5,794 nt of DNA. It comes from an uncultured Burkholderiales bacterium (GTDB lineage Bacteria; Pseudomonadota; Gammaproteobacteria; Burkholderiales; Burkholderiaceae_E). The position numbers were made by a program, and so were the translations under genes. The stretch lies in NCBI GenBank assembly GCA_903831925.1, contig CAIKZV010000190.1, positions 1 through 5,794 of the forward strand. The letters are read 5' to 3'. Positions 1-5,440 of this stretch are shown here, one piece after another; position 1 is the stretch's first letter, and every line of letters starts with the position of its first letter. The notes below the pieces were generated by a model. It worked only from the letters and a program-made list of their open reading frames with translations. It did not search any database and was not told the origin of the DNA.

Positions 1-500
1 ATCAGCTCGCGCTGGCCACGGCCGATCGGGACCATGGAGTCGATCGCCTTCAGACCGGTCTGGACCGGCTGGGACACCGATTTACGGGCGATCACGCCCG
101 GCGCGACCTTCTCGATGATGTCGGTCATCTTGGCGTTGATCGGGCCCTTGCCATCGATCGGTTGACCGAGCGAATTGACCACACGGCCGATCAGGTCGGG
201 GCCAACCGGCACCGACAGAATCTTGCCGGTTGCCTTGACGACGTCGCCTTCGGAGATCTGCTCGTATTCGCCCAGCACCACCGCGCCGACCGAGTCGCGC
301 TCGAGATTGAGCGCCAGGCCGAACACGTTGCCGGGGAATTCGATCATCTCGCCCTGCATCACATCGGACAGACCGTGGATGCGGCAGATGCCGTCGGTGA
401 CGGACACGACAGACCCCTGGTTGCGCGCGTCGGCGGCAACGTCGAGGTTCTGGATCTTGCTCTTCAGCAGTTCGCTGATTTCGGCCGGATTGAGCTGCAT
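1..500 (-). CDS. atpA: F1Fo ATP synthase subunit alpha, N-terminal part (3' end outside window)
   Basis: This is the alpha subunit of the F1 catalytic hexamer, which alternates with beta and carries non-catalytic nucleotide sites. 166 codons are present, starting MQLNPAEISELLKSKI, followed by the N-terminal beta-barrel (about residues 25-95) with the typical segments VVSVTDGICRIHGL, MQGEMIEF and GRVVNSLGQPIDGKG. The window ends at PIGRGQREL, just before the expected Walker A loop, so nucleotide-binding residues cannot be checked. The ATG at 498-500 is preceded at 6 nt by a GAGAG ribosome binding site (507-511). It lies 30 nt downstream of atpH in the same operon. Nothing unusual is visible in the part present. 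Confidence 0.98.
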   Translation of the reverse strand, partial: MQLNPAEISELLKSKIQNLDVAADARNQGSVVSVTDGICRIHGLSDVMQGEMIEFPGNVFGLALNLERDSVGAVVLGEYEQISEGDVVKATGKILSVPVGPDLIGRVVNSLGQPIDGKGPINAKMTDIIEKVAPGVIARKSVSQPVQTGLKAIDSMVPIGRGQREL

Positions 501-530
501 TCGTTTCTCTCGTGGAGTTTTGTTCAGCGC

Positions 531-1064
531 TTACTTCATCAGCGCATCGGCGAGCTGCGCGAGCTTGCCGCGCACGGAGGTGTCGAGCACCTCGTCACCA
601 ATGCGAATCGAGATGCCGCCGATGAGTTCGGGATCGACTGACACAGTTGCCTTGACCTTGCGGCCGTATTTGCCCTCGAGCGCGGCGACCACTTCAGCCG
701 ACTGCTGCTCGGTCAGCGGATAGGCAGACTCGATGCGGGCATCGAGCACGCCGTCGGCGTCGTTCTTGAGACGTTCGAAGTGACCGACGATTTCGGGCAG
801 CACCGTCAGCCGTTCGTTTTCGGCAAGCAGCCGCACAAACCCAAGCTGATCGGATGACAGATTGCCGGCGACGTCAGAAACCAGCTGCGCAACCTGCTCA
901 TGCTTGATGCGCGGGTTGCCCAGCAGACCACTAGCCGCCGGGCTGGCAACAACCGCAGCCAGTCGCGACAGCGCATCGGACCAATGCGCCAGAGCTTGGG
1001 GGTCTTTCGCCAGCTTGAAGGCAGCTTCGGCGTAAGGACGGGCGATGGTGAGCGATTCGGCCAT
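531..1064 (-). CDS. atpH: F1Fo ATP synthase subunit delta
   Basis: Delta is the peripheral-stalk subunit that ties the b dimer to the top of the F1 alpha3beta3 head. The 177-residue product has the normal family length. It opens with ARPYAEAAF, the helical N-terminal domain that contacts alpha, and ends with the conserved block DPELIGGISIRIGDEVLD followed by TSVRGKLAQL near the C terminus. The ATG at 1062-1064 lies 14 nt after the atpF stop. The only ribosome-binding-like sequence is an AGGA that overlaps that stop, about 12 nt upstream, so translation is probably coupled to atpF. Identification is secure from motifs and operon position. Confidence 0.97.
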   Translation of the reverse strand: MAESLTIARPYAEAAFKLAKDPQALAHWSDALSRLAAVVASPAASGLLGNPRIKHEQVAQLVSDVAGNLSSDQLGFVRLLAENERLTVLPEIVGHFERLKNDADGVLDARIESAYPLTEQQSAEVVAALEGKYGRKVKATVSVDPELIGGISIRIGDEVLDTSVRGKLAQLADALMK

Positions 1065-1078
1065 GGCAGGGCGGCGTC

Positions 1079-1552
1079 CTAGCGAAGCTCGGCTTTGAGG
1101 CCGGCCAGCAACTGCGCGTGAGCCGACGGATCGACCTCACGGCGAAGGATGCGTTCGGCACCCGAGACCGCCAGCAGTGCGACCTGTTCACGCAACTGGT
1201 CCTTGGCGCGCTGAGCGGCCAGAGCAGCTTCGCCCTCGGCAGCCTTGCGGGCCTCGGTCACGATGCGAGCGGCTTCAGCGCGAGCCTCTTCAACCAGGTG
1301 CGCAGCCTGCTTCTCGCCGGAAGCGCGAACTTCAGCGGCACTGGCGCGAGCCTGCTTGATCTCGGCCTCGACGCGCTTTTCAGCGGCGGCGAGTTCGGAC
1401 TTGGCCTTGTCGGCCGCAGCCAGACCATCGGCGATCTTCTTGCTTCGTTCGTCGAGTGCCTTGACGATCGGCGGCCAGACATACTTGGCCGTAAACCACC
1501 AGAGCGCCAGGAATACGGCGATCTGGACGAAAAGCGTCGCGTTGATGTTCAC
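1079..1552 (-). CDS. atpF: F1Fo ATP synthase subunit b (GTG start)
   Basis: Subunit b forms the dimeric peripheral stalk joining subunit a in the membrane to delta and alpha. From the GTG at 1550-1552 the protein is 157 residues, matching the usual length of about 156. It starts (M)NINATLFVQIAVF, with one membrane helix at about residues 5-22. A long Ala/Glu/Lys/Arg-rich coiled coil follows (about 30-130), then the segment AERILRREVD near the C terminus that leads to the delta-binding end. The same frame is open further upstream to an ATG at 1648, but that would add 32 polar residues before the membrane helix and start inside atpE. The GTG has a very good GGAGGA site 8 nt upstream. It lies 70 nt downstream of atpE. 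Confidence 0.96.
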   Translation of the reverse strand: MNINATLFVQIAVFLALWWFTAKYVWPPIVKALDERSKKIADGLAAADKAKSELAAAEKRVEAEIKQARASAAEVRASGEKQAAHLVEEARAEAARIVTEARKAAEGEAALAAQRAKDQLREQVALLAVSGAERILRREVDPSAHAQLLAGLKAELR

Positions 1553-1560
1553 GAACGGTT

Positions 1561-1566
1561 TCCTCC
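1561..1566 (-). promoter_or_regulatory. Ribosome binding site fixing the atpF GTG start
   Basis: On the minus strand this reads GGAGGA, a nearly perfect match to the anti-Shine-Dalgarno sequence, 8 nt before the GTG at 1552. It decides in favour of the GTG over the more distant ATG at 1648, which lies inside atpE. Confidence 0.9.
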
Positions 1567-1622
1567 GAAGGGGACCTGGTACGACAGTCCGGTGACGGGC
1601 ATGGCGATGCGCTTGACCCGGA

Positions 1623-1862
1623 TCACTTGAAGGGGTTGGCGAAGGCAAACATCATGGCGATACCGACACCAATCAGGAAGGCGGCGTCGATCAGACCAGC
1701 CAGCAGGAACATCTTGGTCTGCAGCTTGTCCATGAGCTCGGGCTGGCGCGCTGCGCCCTCGATGTATTTGCCGCCCATCATGCCGATGCCGATACAGGCA
1801 CCCAGAGCACCCAGCCCGATGATCAGGCCGGCGGCGATCGCGACGAAAGCTACGTTGGTCAT
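1623..1862 (-). CDS. atpE: F1Fo ATP synthase subunit c (ring proteolipid)
   Basis: Subunit c forms the rotating proton-carrying ring of Fo. The 79-residue product is a two-helix hairpin: helix 1 (about residues 5-30) carries glycine-rich ring-packing repeats (GLGALGACIGIG), the polar loop has the conserved Arg39-Gln40-Pro41 that contacts gamma/epsilon, and helix 2 (about 50-74) carries the carboxylate Asp59 in AGLIDAAFLIGVG. An Asp in this position, without the extra Gln/Glu/Ser ligand set of sodium-type rings, indicates proton coupling (an inference from the family). The ATG at 1860-1862 has a strong AAGGAG site 5 nt upstream, in line with the high expression needed to supply many c copies per complex. 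Confidence 0.98.
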   Translation of the reverse strand: MTNVAFVAIAAGLIIGLGALGACIGIGMMGGKYIEGAARQPELMDKLQTKMFLLAGLIDAAFLIGVGIAMMFAFANPFK

Positions 1863-1980
1863 GACGACTCCTTAAGGTTGAACCGAGGTCCAGCGGTTGA
1901 GGTTGATATGAAACAGTTAAAGCGTGAAAAGAAACGTGGTTTGCGTCTGACCTGCGTGAGCAGACAGGCCTCGCGCGGTA
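1863..1980 (-). other. atpB-atpE intergenic leader
   Basis: This 118-nt spacer is the longest gap inside the atp operon and contains no gene. Read on the minus strand it has a possible small hairpin (stem GTCTG/CAGAC, or alternatively CTGC/GCAG) near the atpB end, then a pyrimidine-rich tract with TTTAACTG at 1914-1921, then the strong atpE ribosome binding site. In E. coli the atpE leader is known to act as a translational enhancer and, as I recall, includes a similar UUUUAACUG stretch. Here that element sits about 50 nt from the start codon, further than in E. coli, so equivalence is only a suggestion. Confidence 0.4.
1868..1873 (-). promoter_or_regulatory. Strong ribosome binding site of atpE
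   Basis: The minus strand reads AAGGAG, 5 nt before the atpE ATG. It is clearly stronger than the sites of the neighbouring atpB and atpH genes, which fits the high stoichiometry of subunit c. Confidence 0.85.
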
Positions 1981-2826
1981 TCAGTGGTGTTCGTGAGCCT
2001 GCCCGATGTAGACCAGCGTCAGCATCATGAAGATGAAGGCCTGCAGCGCCACGATCAGGATGTGAAAGATGGCCCAGCCCAGACCGGTGAGGATGTGCAG
2101 ACCTGCTCCCCACCAGGTGGCCGAAGCGCCGAGCAGGGCGATCAGCATGAAAATCAGTTCGCCGGCGAACATGTTGCCGAACAGTCGCATGCCGAGCGAA
2201 ATGGTCTTGGCGAGATATTCGATCAGCTGCATCAGCAGGTTGACCGGGGCCAGGAAGATGCCGGAGCCGAAGGGCGCCGAAACCAGCTCATGGAAAAAGC
2301 CGCCCGAACCCTTGGCCTTGATGCCGTAATAGATCGACGCGCCCAGCACCACCAGCGACATCGCCAGCGTGGCGTTCAGATCGGCGGTGGGGACGACCCG
2401 CATGTAGGCATGGTGGGGATCGCCACCGGTGGCGCCGTGGATGCTCTCCCAGATCTTGGGAATCAGATCGAGGGGGATGAAGTCCATGGCGTTCATGAAG
2501 AAAATCCAGACGAAGGACACCAGCGCCAGCGGGGCGATGTAGGTGATGTCGCCCTTGACGATGGATCGCGCCTGCTCATGGACGAACTCGACAACCGATT
2601 CGATGGCGCCGACGAAGCGACCCGGAACGCCAGAGGTGACTGCCTTGGCGGCGCGGTACATCAGGAAGCAGCTGATCAGGCCCATCAGCACCGCCCAGAA
2701 CACCGTGTCGAGGTTCACGAGCGAAAAATCGATCACCTTTTCCTGGGGATGGCCCGAGGTATTGAAATGCGTCAGGTGATGGACGATGTACTCGGAGGCT
2801 GTGGGGGCGTGCTCGGCGTCGGCCAT
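1981..2826 (-). CDS. atpB: F1Fo ATP synthase subunit a
   Basis: Subunit a is the Fo stator that supplies the proton half-channels next to the c-ring. The 281-residue protein has several membrane helices. The essential arginine is Arg214 in MRLFGNMFAGE, corresponding to E. coli Arg210, with Asn218 and Glu223 at the Asn214 and Glu219 positions. In the last helices His255 and Gln262 (FHILIVALQAFIF) match E. coli His245 and Gln252. The N terminus (APTASEYIVHHL) is typical of the proteobacterial protein. The ATG at 2824-2826 has no clear ribosome binding site and lies 67 nt after the atpI stop. All key residues are present, so it should be functional. Confidence 0.98.
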   Translation of the reverse strand: MADAEHAPTASEYIVHHLTHFNTSGHPQEKVIDFSLVNLDTVFWAVLMGLISCFLMYRAAKAVTSGVPGRFVGAIESVVEFVHEQARSIVKGDITYIAPLALVSFVWIFFMNAMDFIPLDLIPKIWESIHGATGGDPHHAYMRVVPTADLNATLAMSLVVLGASIYYGIKAKGSGGFFHELVSAPFGSGIFLAPVNLLMQLIEYLAKTISLGMRLFGNMFAGELIFMLIALLGASATWWGAGLHILTGLGWAIFHILIVALQAFIFMMLTLVYIGQAHEHH

Positions 2827-2893
2827 GGTCTGCTAAGTCTGTCGCTAAATCGGTCGATGAGGCGTTTCGGTTCGTCGAGGTGCTCTTGCTGCA

Positions 2894-3247
2894 TTACTTG
2901 CTTGGTTCGCGCACCCAGAGAAGCGCAAACAGCGGTGCCTGCAATGCAGCAATCAGACCGATCAGCATGGGCAGCCAGTTCAGCGACTCGAACGATCTGG
3001 CGATCAGCGCAATCAGCGCGACCGTCAGGCCGATCTTCGCGAACTCGCCGAGGAAAAACACAGCCGGATAGGACTCGGCGGTTCGTCCCCGTTTGGCTGC
3101 CAGTCGCAAAGCGAACAGGCCGTTCGGGATGATTGCTGCCACGCCGCCGAGCACCAGAAATTCGGCGCTGTGCCAGTCGAAGATGAGCCCGGTCAGGAGA
3201 CCGAGCACCGCGACTGTGGCGACTTGCAGACCGACTGCGATAAACAT
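2894..3247 (-). CDS. atpI: ATP synthase subunit I (AtpI), Fo assembly protein
   Basis: AtpI is a small inner-membrane protein encoded at the head of many atp operons; it is thought to help c-ring assembly and is not part of the finished enzyme. The 117-residue product has four predicted membrane helices (about 4-22, 29-50, 70-86 and 91-111). The loop before helix 3 contains AAKRGRTAESYPAVFF, followed by GEFAKIGLTVAL, the family's most recognisable segment. The ATG at 3245-3247 follows a leader of about 35 nt from the predicted promoter and has only a weak ribosome binding site (AAGA). Its place directly upstream of atpB supports the call. Confidence 0.92.
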   Translation of the reverse strand: MFIAVGLQVATVAVLGLLTGLIFDWHSAEFLVLGGVAAIIPNGLFALRLAAKRGRTAESYPAVFFLGEFAKIGLTVALIALIARSFESLNWLPMLIGLIAALQAPLFALLWVREPSK

Positions 3248-3288
3248 TCTTGAAGTGCAGTCGGACGGCCGGCCGGCAAAGACGGCGA

Positions 3289-3317
3289 AGTATAGGCGAT
3301 CGAACTGAGCCGGTCAA
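3289..3317 (-). promoter_or_regulatory. sigma70-type promoter of the atp operon
   Basis: On the minus strand, TTGACC (3312-3317) and TATACT (3289-3294) are separated by exactly 17 nt. Each hexamer differs from the consensus at one position. Transcription would start near 3282, leaving a leader of about 35 nt before atpI. The leader contains a GC-rich palindrome (3266-3275) of unclear meaning. This is the best promoter-like match I found in the 3248-3381 gap. Confidence 0.8.
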
Positions 3318-3354
3318 AAAGGATCGTGAGGGAAAGTGATGAATTTGTCGCGTC

Positions 3355-3370
3355 GCAGCATGCTTGCTGC
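3355..3370 (-). terminator. Weak hairpin after the DUF599 gene (possible terminator or attenuator)
   Basis: A perfect 6-bp stem (GCAGCA/TGCTGC) with a 4-nt loop begins 11 nt after the DUF599 stop codon. No T-run follows, so it is not a classical intrinsic terminator; it may do nothing, or may only stabilise the 3' end. It lies upstream of the atp promoter, so leaky termination here would feed transcription into atpI. Confidence 0.3.
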
Positions 3371-3381
3371 CGGTTGACGCC

Positions 3382-4038
3382 TTATTCGATCGATGCAACC
3401 GGTGTGCCGACTCGGTCGAAGCCGCGCAAGACCGTGATCAGGGCGACGGCCATGATCGGCCCGGCGAGCGGATAGGCGATCGCGGCGACAATCGGCGCCA
3501 CCAGGATCAGATGGCGCAAGCCCCAGCTGTAAAGGAGGCCCGCCTCGCGGACATAGCGGATACCGACCCCAAGCCAGCGGGCGCGCGCTTCGCTGCCCAC
3601 CGGCATCGCAACAATGTAGCCGGCGTGGTTGTAGTAGCGCACCGCCATGGCCGACGACAGCAGCGAAGCGAAGAGCATCGTCATCAGCATGAGATCGAGG
3701 ACGGTTCGCGGCTCGATCACGAGGGCATCGGTGAGCGCGTCGTGATAACTCGCGTTCAGCGATGGCACGGTGAGAGCCGCCGTACCCATCAGGGCGAGCG
3801 CGGCGGTCGAGGCGATCATGGTGGCCGACATCATCGAATTGCGCAGGGTCTGGACCGCCAGAATCTCGGAGCCCGGCTGGCGCGAGACCGCGTTGAACCA
3901 CTCCTCACGCATCGTGGCGTGAGCACTGCGGGCAAGACGCAGCGGCTCACGGCGCTGCGCCAGTGCGAGCGACACTTCATACGCGACCAGCGCCATGACC
4001 GTCGCCAGGACGGCCAGCCAGACGCCAGCCGTCGTCAT
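3382..4038 (-). CDS. DUF599 family inner-membrane protein
   Basis: This is a 218-residue membrane protein of the DUF599 family, whose biochemical function is unknown to me. The recognisable core is at about residues 40-80: HATMREEWF, then QPGSEILAVQTLRNSMMSAT. A second conserved-looking patch is AVRYYNHAGYI at about 132-142. Membrane segments are likely at about 4-27, 68-90, 113-133 and 176-204, the last perhaps being two short helices. The start codon overlaps the stop of the preceding YeeE-like gene (ATGA) and has no ribosome binding site of its own, so it is probably translated only by coupling. This places it in the BigR-YeeE operon and suggests a role in sulfur handling, which is inference only. 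No cysteines are present, so a thiol-relay role is unlikely. Confidence 0.85.
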   Translation of the reverse strand: MTTAGVWLAVLATVMALVAYEVSLALAQRREPLRLARSAHATMREEWFNAVSRQPGSEILAVQTLRNSMMSATMIASTAALALMGTAALTVPSLNASYHDALTDALVIEPRTVLDLMLMTMLFASLLSSAMAVRYYNHAGYIVAMPVGSEARARWLGVGIRYVREAGLLYSWGLRHLILVAPIVAAIAYPLAGPIMAVALITVLRGFDRVGTPVASIE

Positions 4039-4493
4039 CGCGCCGAGGCGCGTGTCTGCGCGGCCTGCAGCAAACCCGCCTGCCGTCGGCGCTCGATCAG
4101 TTCGAAGAGCCCCATGCCGGCGATCATGGCCGCCACGAAGATCAGCGCCCTGGTCTCACCCATGCCCAGCGCCACCAGACCGGGGCCGGGGCAAAAGCCG
4201 GCAATGCCCCAACCGATACCGAACAGGCCGCTGCCCGCCATCAAGCGCCGGTCGAGCTCGCGAGACGTGGGCAGCTTCATGTCGAGGCCGATGAGGGAGG
4301 TCGTGCGGCGCCCGGCGATCGCAAAGGCCACCGCGCCGACGCCGATGGCGCCTGCCATGACCAGGGCAAGGGACGGGTCCCACAGGCCGGTGAGGTCGAG
4401 AAAGCCGAGCACCTTGGCGGGGTCGGCCATCCCGGAGACGATCAGACCGACGCCGAAGATCAGCCCGGTGATCAGCGAGGTGAGGATTTGCAT
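4035..4493 (-). CDS. YeeE/YedE-family membrane protein, second half (DUF6691/PmpB-like)
   Basis: This is a 152-residue inner-membrane protein of the YeeE/YedE group, whose better-known members import thiosulfate or other sulfur species. Its signatures are FGVGLIVSGMADPAKVLGFL (about 13-32) and GIGWGIAGFCPGPG (about 92-105). The single cysteine, Cys101, lies in the CPGPG loop, the position of a conserved cysteine thought to interact with sulfur substrates in YeeE/TsuA. Membrane helices are likely at about 2-20, 41-60, 86-110 and 113-132. It starts at the ATG 4491-4493 with an AAGGAG site 7 nt upstream (4501-4506). It lies 41 nt after the other YeeE half and overlaps the DUF599 gene by 4 nt. 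The two halves probably work together as one transporter. Confidence 0.9.
   Translation of the reverse strand: MQILTSLITGLIFGVGLIVSGMADPAKVLGFLDLTGLWDPSLALVMAGAIGVGAVAFAIAGRRTTSLIGLDMKLPTSRELDRRLMAGSGLFGIGWGIAGFCPGPGLVALGMGETRALIFVAAMIAGMGLFELIERRRQAGLLQAAQTRASAR
4039..4052 (-). promoter_or_regulatory. Hairpin abutting the DUF599 start codon
   Basis: A perfect inverted repeat (CGCGCC, 2 nt, GGCGCG) ends directly at the DUF599 ATG and sits in the last codons of the upstream gene. Folded in the mRNA it would hide the start until ribosomes finishing the YeeE-like gene open it. With the ATGA overlap and no ribosome binding site, this suggests strict translational coupling. GC-rich coding sequence can make such repeats by chance. 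Confidence 0.45.
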
Positions 4494-4500
4494 CGCGGCG

Positions 4501-4506
4501 CTCCTT
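4501..4506 (-). promoter_or_regulatory. Ribosome binding site of the second YeeE-like gene
   Basis: The minus strand reads AAGGAG 7 nt before the ATG at 4493. It makes this gene the only one in the regulator operon with a strong independent site, in contrast to the coupled genes around it. Confidence 0.8.
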
Positions 4507-4534
4507 GAAGGACGACGGCTGGTAACAGGGCGGA

Positions 4535-4969
4535 TCAGGCCGCCAACCAGTGGCGAAGGACATACACGGTGACAAACCCGGCTGCCATGAAGGTGGCGGT
4601 CGCGGCCAGCGACCGTGGCGACAGGCGGGAGATGCCGCAGACGCCGTGTCCGCTGGTGCAGCCGCCGCCATAGCGCGTGCCGACACCGACCAGCAGGCCT
4701 GCGAGCACCAGCGCACCGGTGCCGGCATCGATGTGCGGCGCCGGCACCGCTGCAAAGAGGCGCCAGACAAGCGGGGCGGCAAGCAGGCCGGCCACGAAAG
4801 CGACACGCCAGCCGATGTCACCGGCGACCGGTCGAAGCAGGCCGCCAAGGATGCCGCTGATGCCGGCGATGCGCCCATTGAGCAGCACGAAGATCGCCGC
4901 AGCCAGACCGATGAGCAGGCCGCCTGCGAGCGCGGTGCCGGGGGTGAAGGCATTCCAGTCGAGGGTCAT
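4535..4969 (-). CDS. YeeE/YedE-family membrane protein, first half (PmpA-like)
   Basis: This is a 144-residue inner-membrane protein of the YeeE/YedE sulfur-transport group. It shows NGRIAGISGI (about 31-40) and the signature GGGCTSGHGVCGISRLSPRS (about 101-120), with Cys104 and Cys111 in the two conserved positions. Membrane helices are likely at about 9-30, 53-73, 83-98 and 120-140. Full-length YeeE proteins carry both this motif and the CPGPG motif in one chain; here they are split over two adjacent genes, as in PmpA/PmpB pairs next to ArsR-type regulators. Its ATG overlaps the regulator's stop (ATGA). A TCCTC complement at 4979-4983 gives a usable ribosome binding site 9 nt upstream. Likely substrate is thiosulfate, persulfide or a related species, not determinable here. 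Confidence 0.9.
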   Translation of the reverse strand: MTLDWNAFTPGTALAGGLLIGLAAAIFVLLNGRIAGISGILGGLLRPVAGDIGWRVAFVAGLLAAPLVWRLFAAVPAPHIDAGTGALVLAGLLVGVGTRYGGGCTSGHGVCGISRLSPRSLAATATFMAAGFVTVYVLRHWLAA

Positions 4970-5373
4970 GTTGGCTCGTCCTCAGGGCAATAAAGCCGGT
5001 AGAGCACCCCCAGAACCTCGAGGATGGCGGGGTCGGCGATGCGATAAAAAATCTGCTTGCCGTCACGGCGCGTTTGAACGACGCCATCGGCACGCAGGAC
5101 CGCAAGTTGCTGGGAGAGCGTGGGCTGGCGGATGCCGAGCAGCGACTCAAGGTCGCCCACGCAGCACTCGGACTGCGACAGCTGACACAGAAGCAAAAGG
5201 CGGTCCTCGTTGCCGAGCAGCTTGAGCGCGGCCACCGCGCGGCCGGCGGCTTGGCGCAGGCGCTGCGTGTCGATCGCGGCCGCTGCCCGGGGGCTGGATG
5301 AGAGCTCGGATGAGTTCGGCGGGGCATCGATGCGCGCCAGCGTGCTGGCAGGGGGTGTGGTCTGAAAAGGCAT
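4966..5373 (-). CDS. bigR: ArsR-family repressor, BigR/SqrR-like persulfide sensor
   Basis: This is a 135-residue winged-helix repressor. After a disordered, Ser/Pro/Ala-rich N-terminal stretch (about 1-35), the core begins at about 40. The recognition helix is about RQPTLSQQLAVLR (82-94) and the wing is RRDGKQIFYRI (102-112). Cys63 (LLLCQL) and Cys129 (RLYCPED) lie 66 residues apart, the spacing of the sensing pair in BigR (Cys42/Cys108) and SqrR (Cys41/Cys107). Cys70 and Cys71 (SECCVGDLE) are extra; Cys71 aligns with the first metalloid ligand of ArsR, but the second position is Gly73, so arsenic sensing is less likely. It heads an operon with two YeeE halves and DUF599, and is divergent from a Blh-type hydrolase, the usual BigR context. 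The ATG at 5371-5373 lacks a ribosome binding site and may be leaderless. It probably represses itself and the divergent gene. Confidence 0.9.
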   Translation of the reverse strand: MPFQTTPPASTLARIDAPPNSSELSSSPRAAAAIDTQRLRQAAGRAVAALKLLGNEDRLLLLCQLSQSECCVGDLESLLGIRQPTLSQQLAVLRADGVVQTRRDGKQIFYRIADPAILEVLGVLYRLYCPEDEPT

Positions 5374-5379
5374 GATGTC

Positions 5380-5408
5380 ATTCTACTTGTAAATAAACTA
5401 TATATCAA
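5380..5408 (-). promoter_or_regulatory. Promoter of the regulator operon
   Basis: On the minus strand TTGATA (5403-5408) and TAGAAT (5380-5385) are separated by 17 nt; the hexamers match the sigma70 consensus at 5/6 (TTGATA is one base from TTGACA) and 5/6. The -10 ends only 6 nt before the regulator ATG, so the transcript would begin at or next to the start codon. The -35 lies in the inverted repeat. Confidence 0.65.
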
Positions 5409-5414
5409 TATACT
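5387..5414 (+). promoter_or_regulatory. Promoter of the Blh-like hydrolase gene
   Basis: On the plus strand TTGTAA (5387-5392) and TATACT (5409-5414) are separated by 16 nt. The -10 is good (5/6) and the -35 fair (4/6). Transcription would start near 5421, with a leader of about 20 nt containing the ribosome binding site. It overlaps the opposite-facing promoter, so the two probably cannot be occupied by polymerase at once. Confidence 0.6.
5397..5414. promoter_or_regulatory. Candidate BigR-type operator (AT-rich inverted repeat)
   Basis: The core is TATAT-CA-ATATA (5401-5412), a perfect 5-bp inverted repeat. In a shifted register with the same centre the wider 18 bp from 5397 to 5414 also shows near-symmetry. 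It stands out as an AT-rich island in GC-rich DNA. BigR and its relatives are known to bind AT-rich palindromes over promoter elements. Here the repeat covers the -35 of the regulator promoter and most of the -10 of the hydrolase promoter, so one bound dimer could shut both. Confidence 0.6.
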
Positions 5415-5425
5415 GTTTTGACCTC

Positions 5426-5433
5426 GAGGGAGA
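5426..5433 (+). promoter_or_regulatory. Ribosome binding site of the Blh-like gene
   Basis: GAGGGAGA lies 7 nt before the ATG at 5441 and supports that start, even though it gives the protein a low-complexity N-terminal tail. Confidence 0.7.
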
Positions 5434-5440
5434 ACCAGAC

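Noticed and set aside
1553..1648. Extended atpF reading frame from an ATG at 1648
   Set aside because: It would place 32 polar residues before the membrane helix and begin inside atpE. The GTG at 1552 has a near-perfect ribosome binding site and gives the normal length.
1984..3132. 382-residue plus-strand ORF opposite atpB and atpI
   Set aside because: It is an antisense shadow of two secure genes, rich in His, Gln, Asp and Arg with no domain; common in GC-rich DNA.
3266..3275. GC-rich palindrome CGGCCGGCCG in the atpI leader
   Set aside because: Short, with no matching partner elsewhere in the window and expected by chance at this GC content. It is too compact to form a hairpin with a proper loop.
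3314..3901. 195-residue minus-strand ORF in another frame of the DUF599 gene
   Set aside because: Arg/Pro/His-rich out-of-frame translation; the DUF599 frame has clear membrane helices and family motifs.
3364..4572. 402-residue plus-strand ORF opposite the DUF599 and YeeE genes
   Set aside because: It is antisense to well-supported genes, Arg/Ala/Pro-rich and without recognisable motifs.
4677..5225. 182-residue plus-strand ORF opposite the regulator and the first YeeE gene
   Set aside because: Low-complexity shadow of conserved genes on the other strand.
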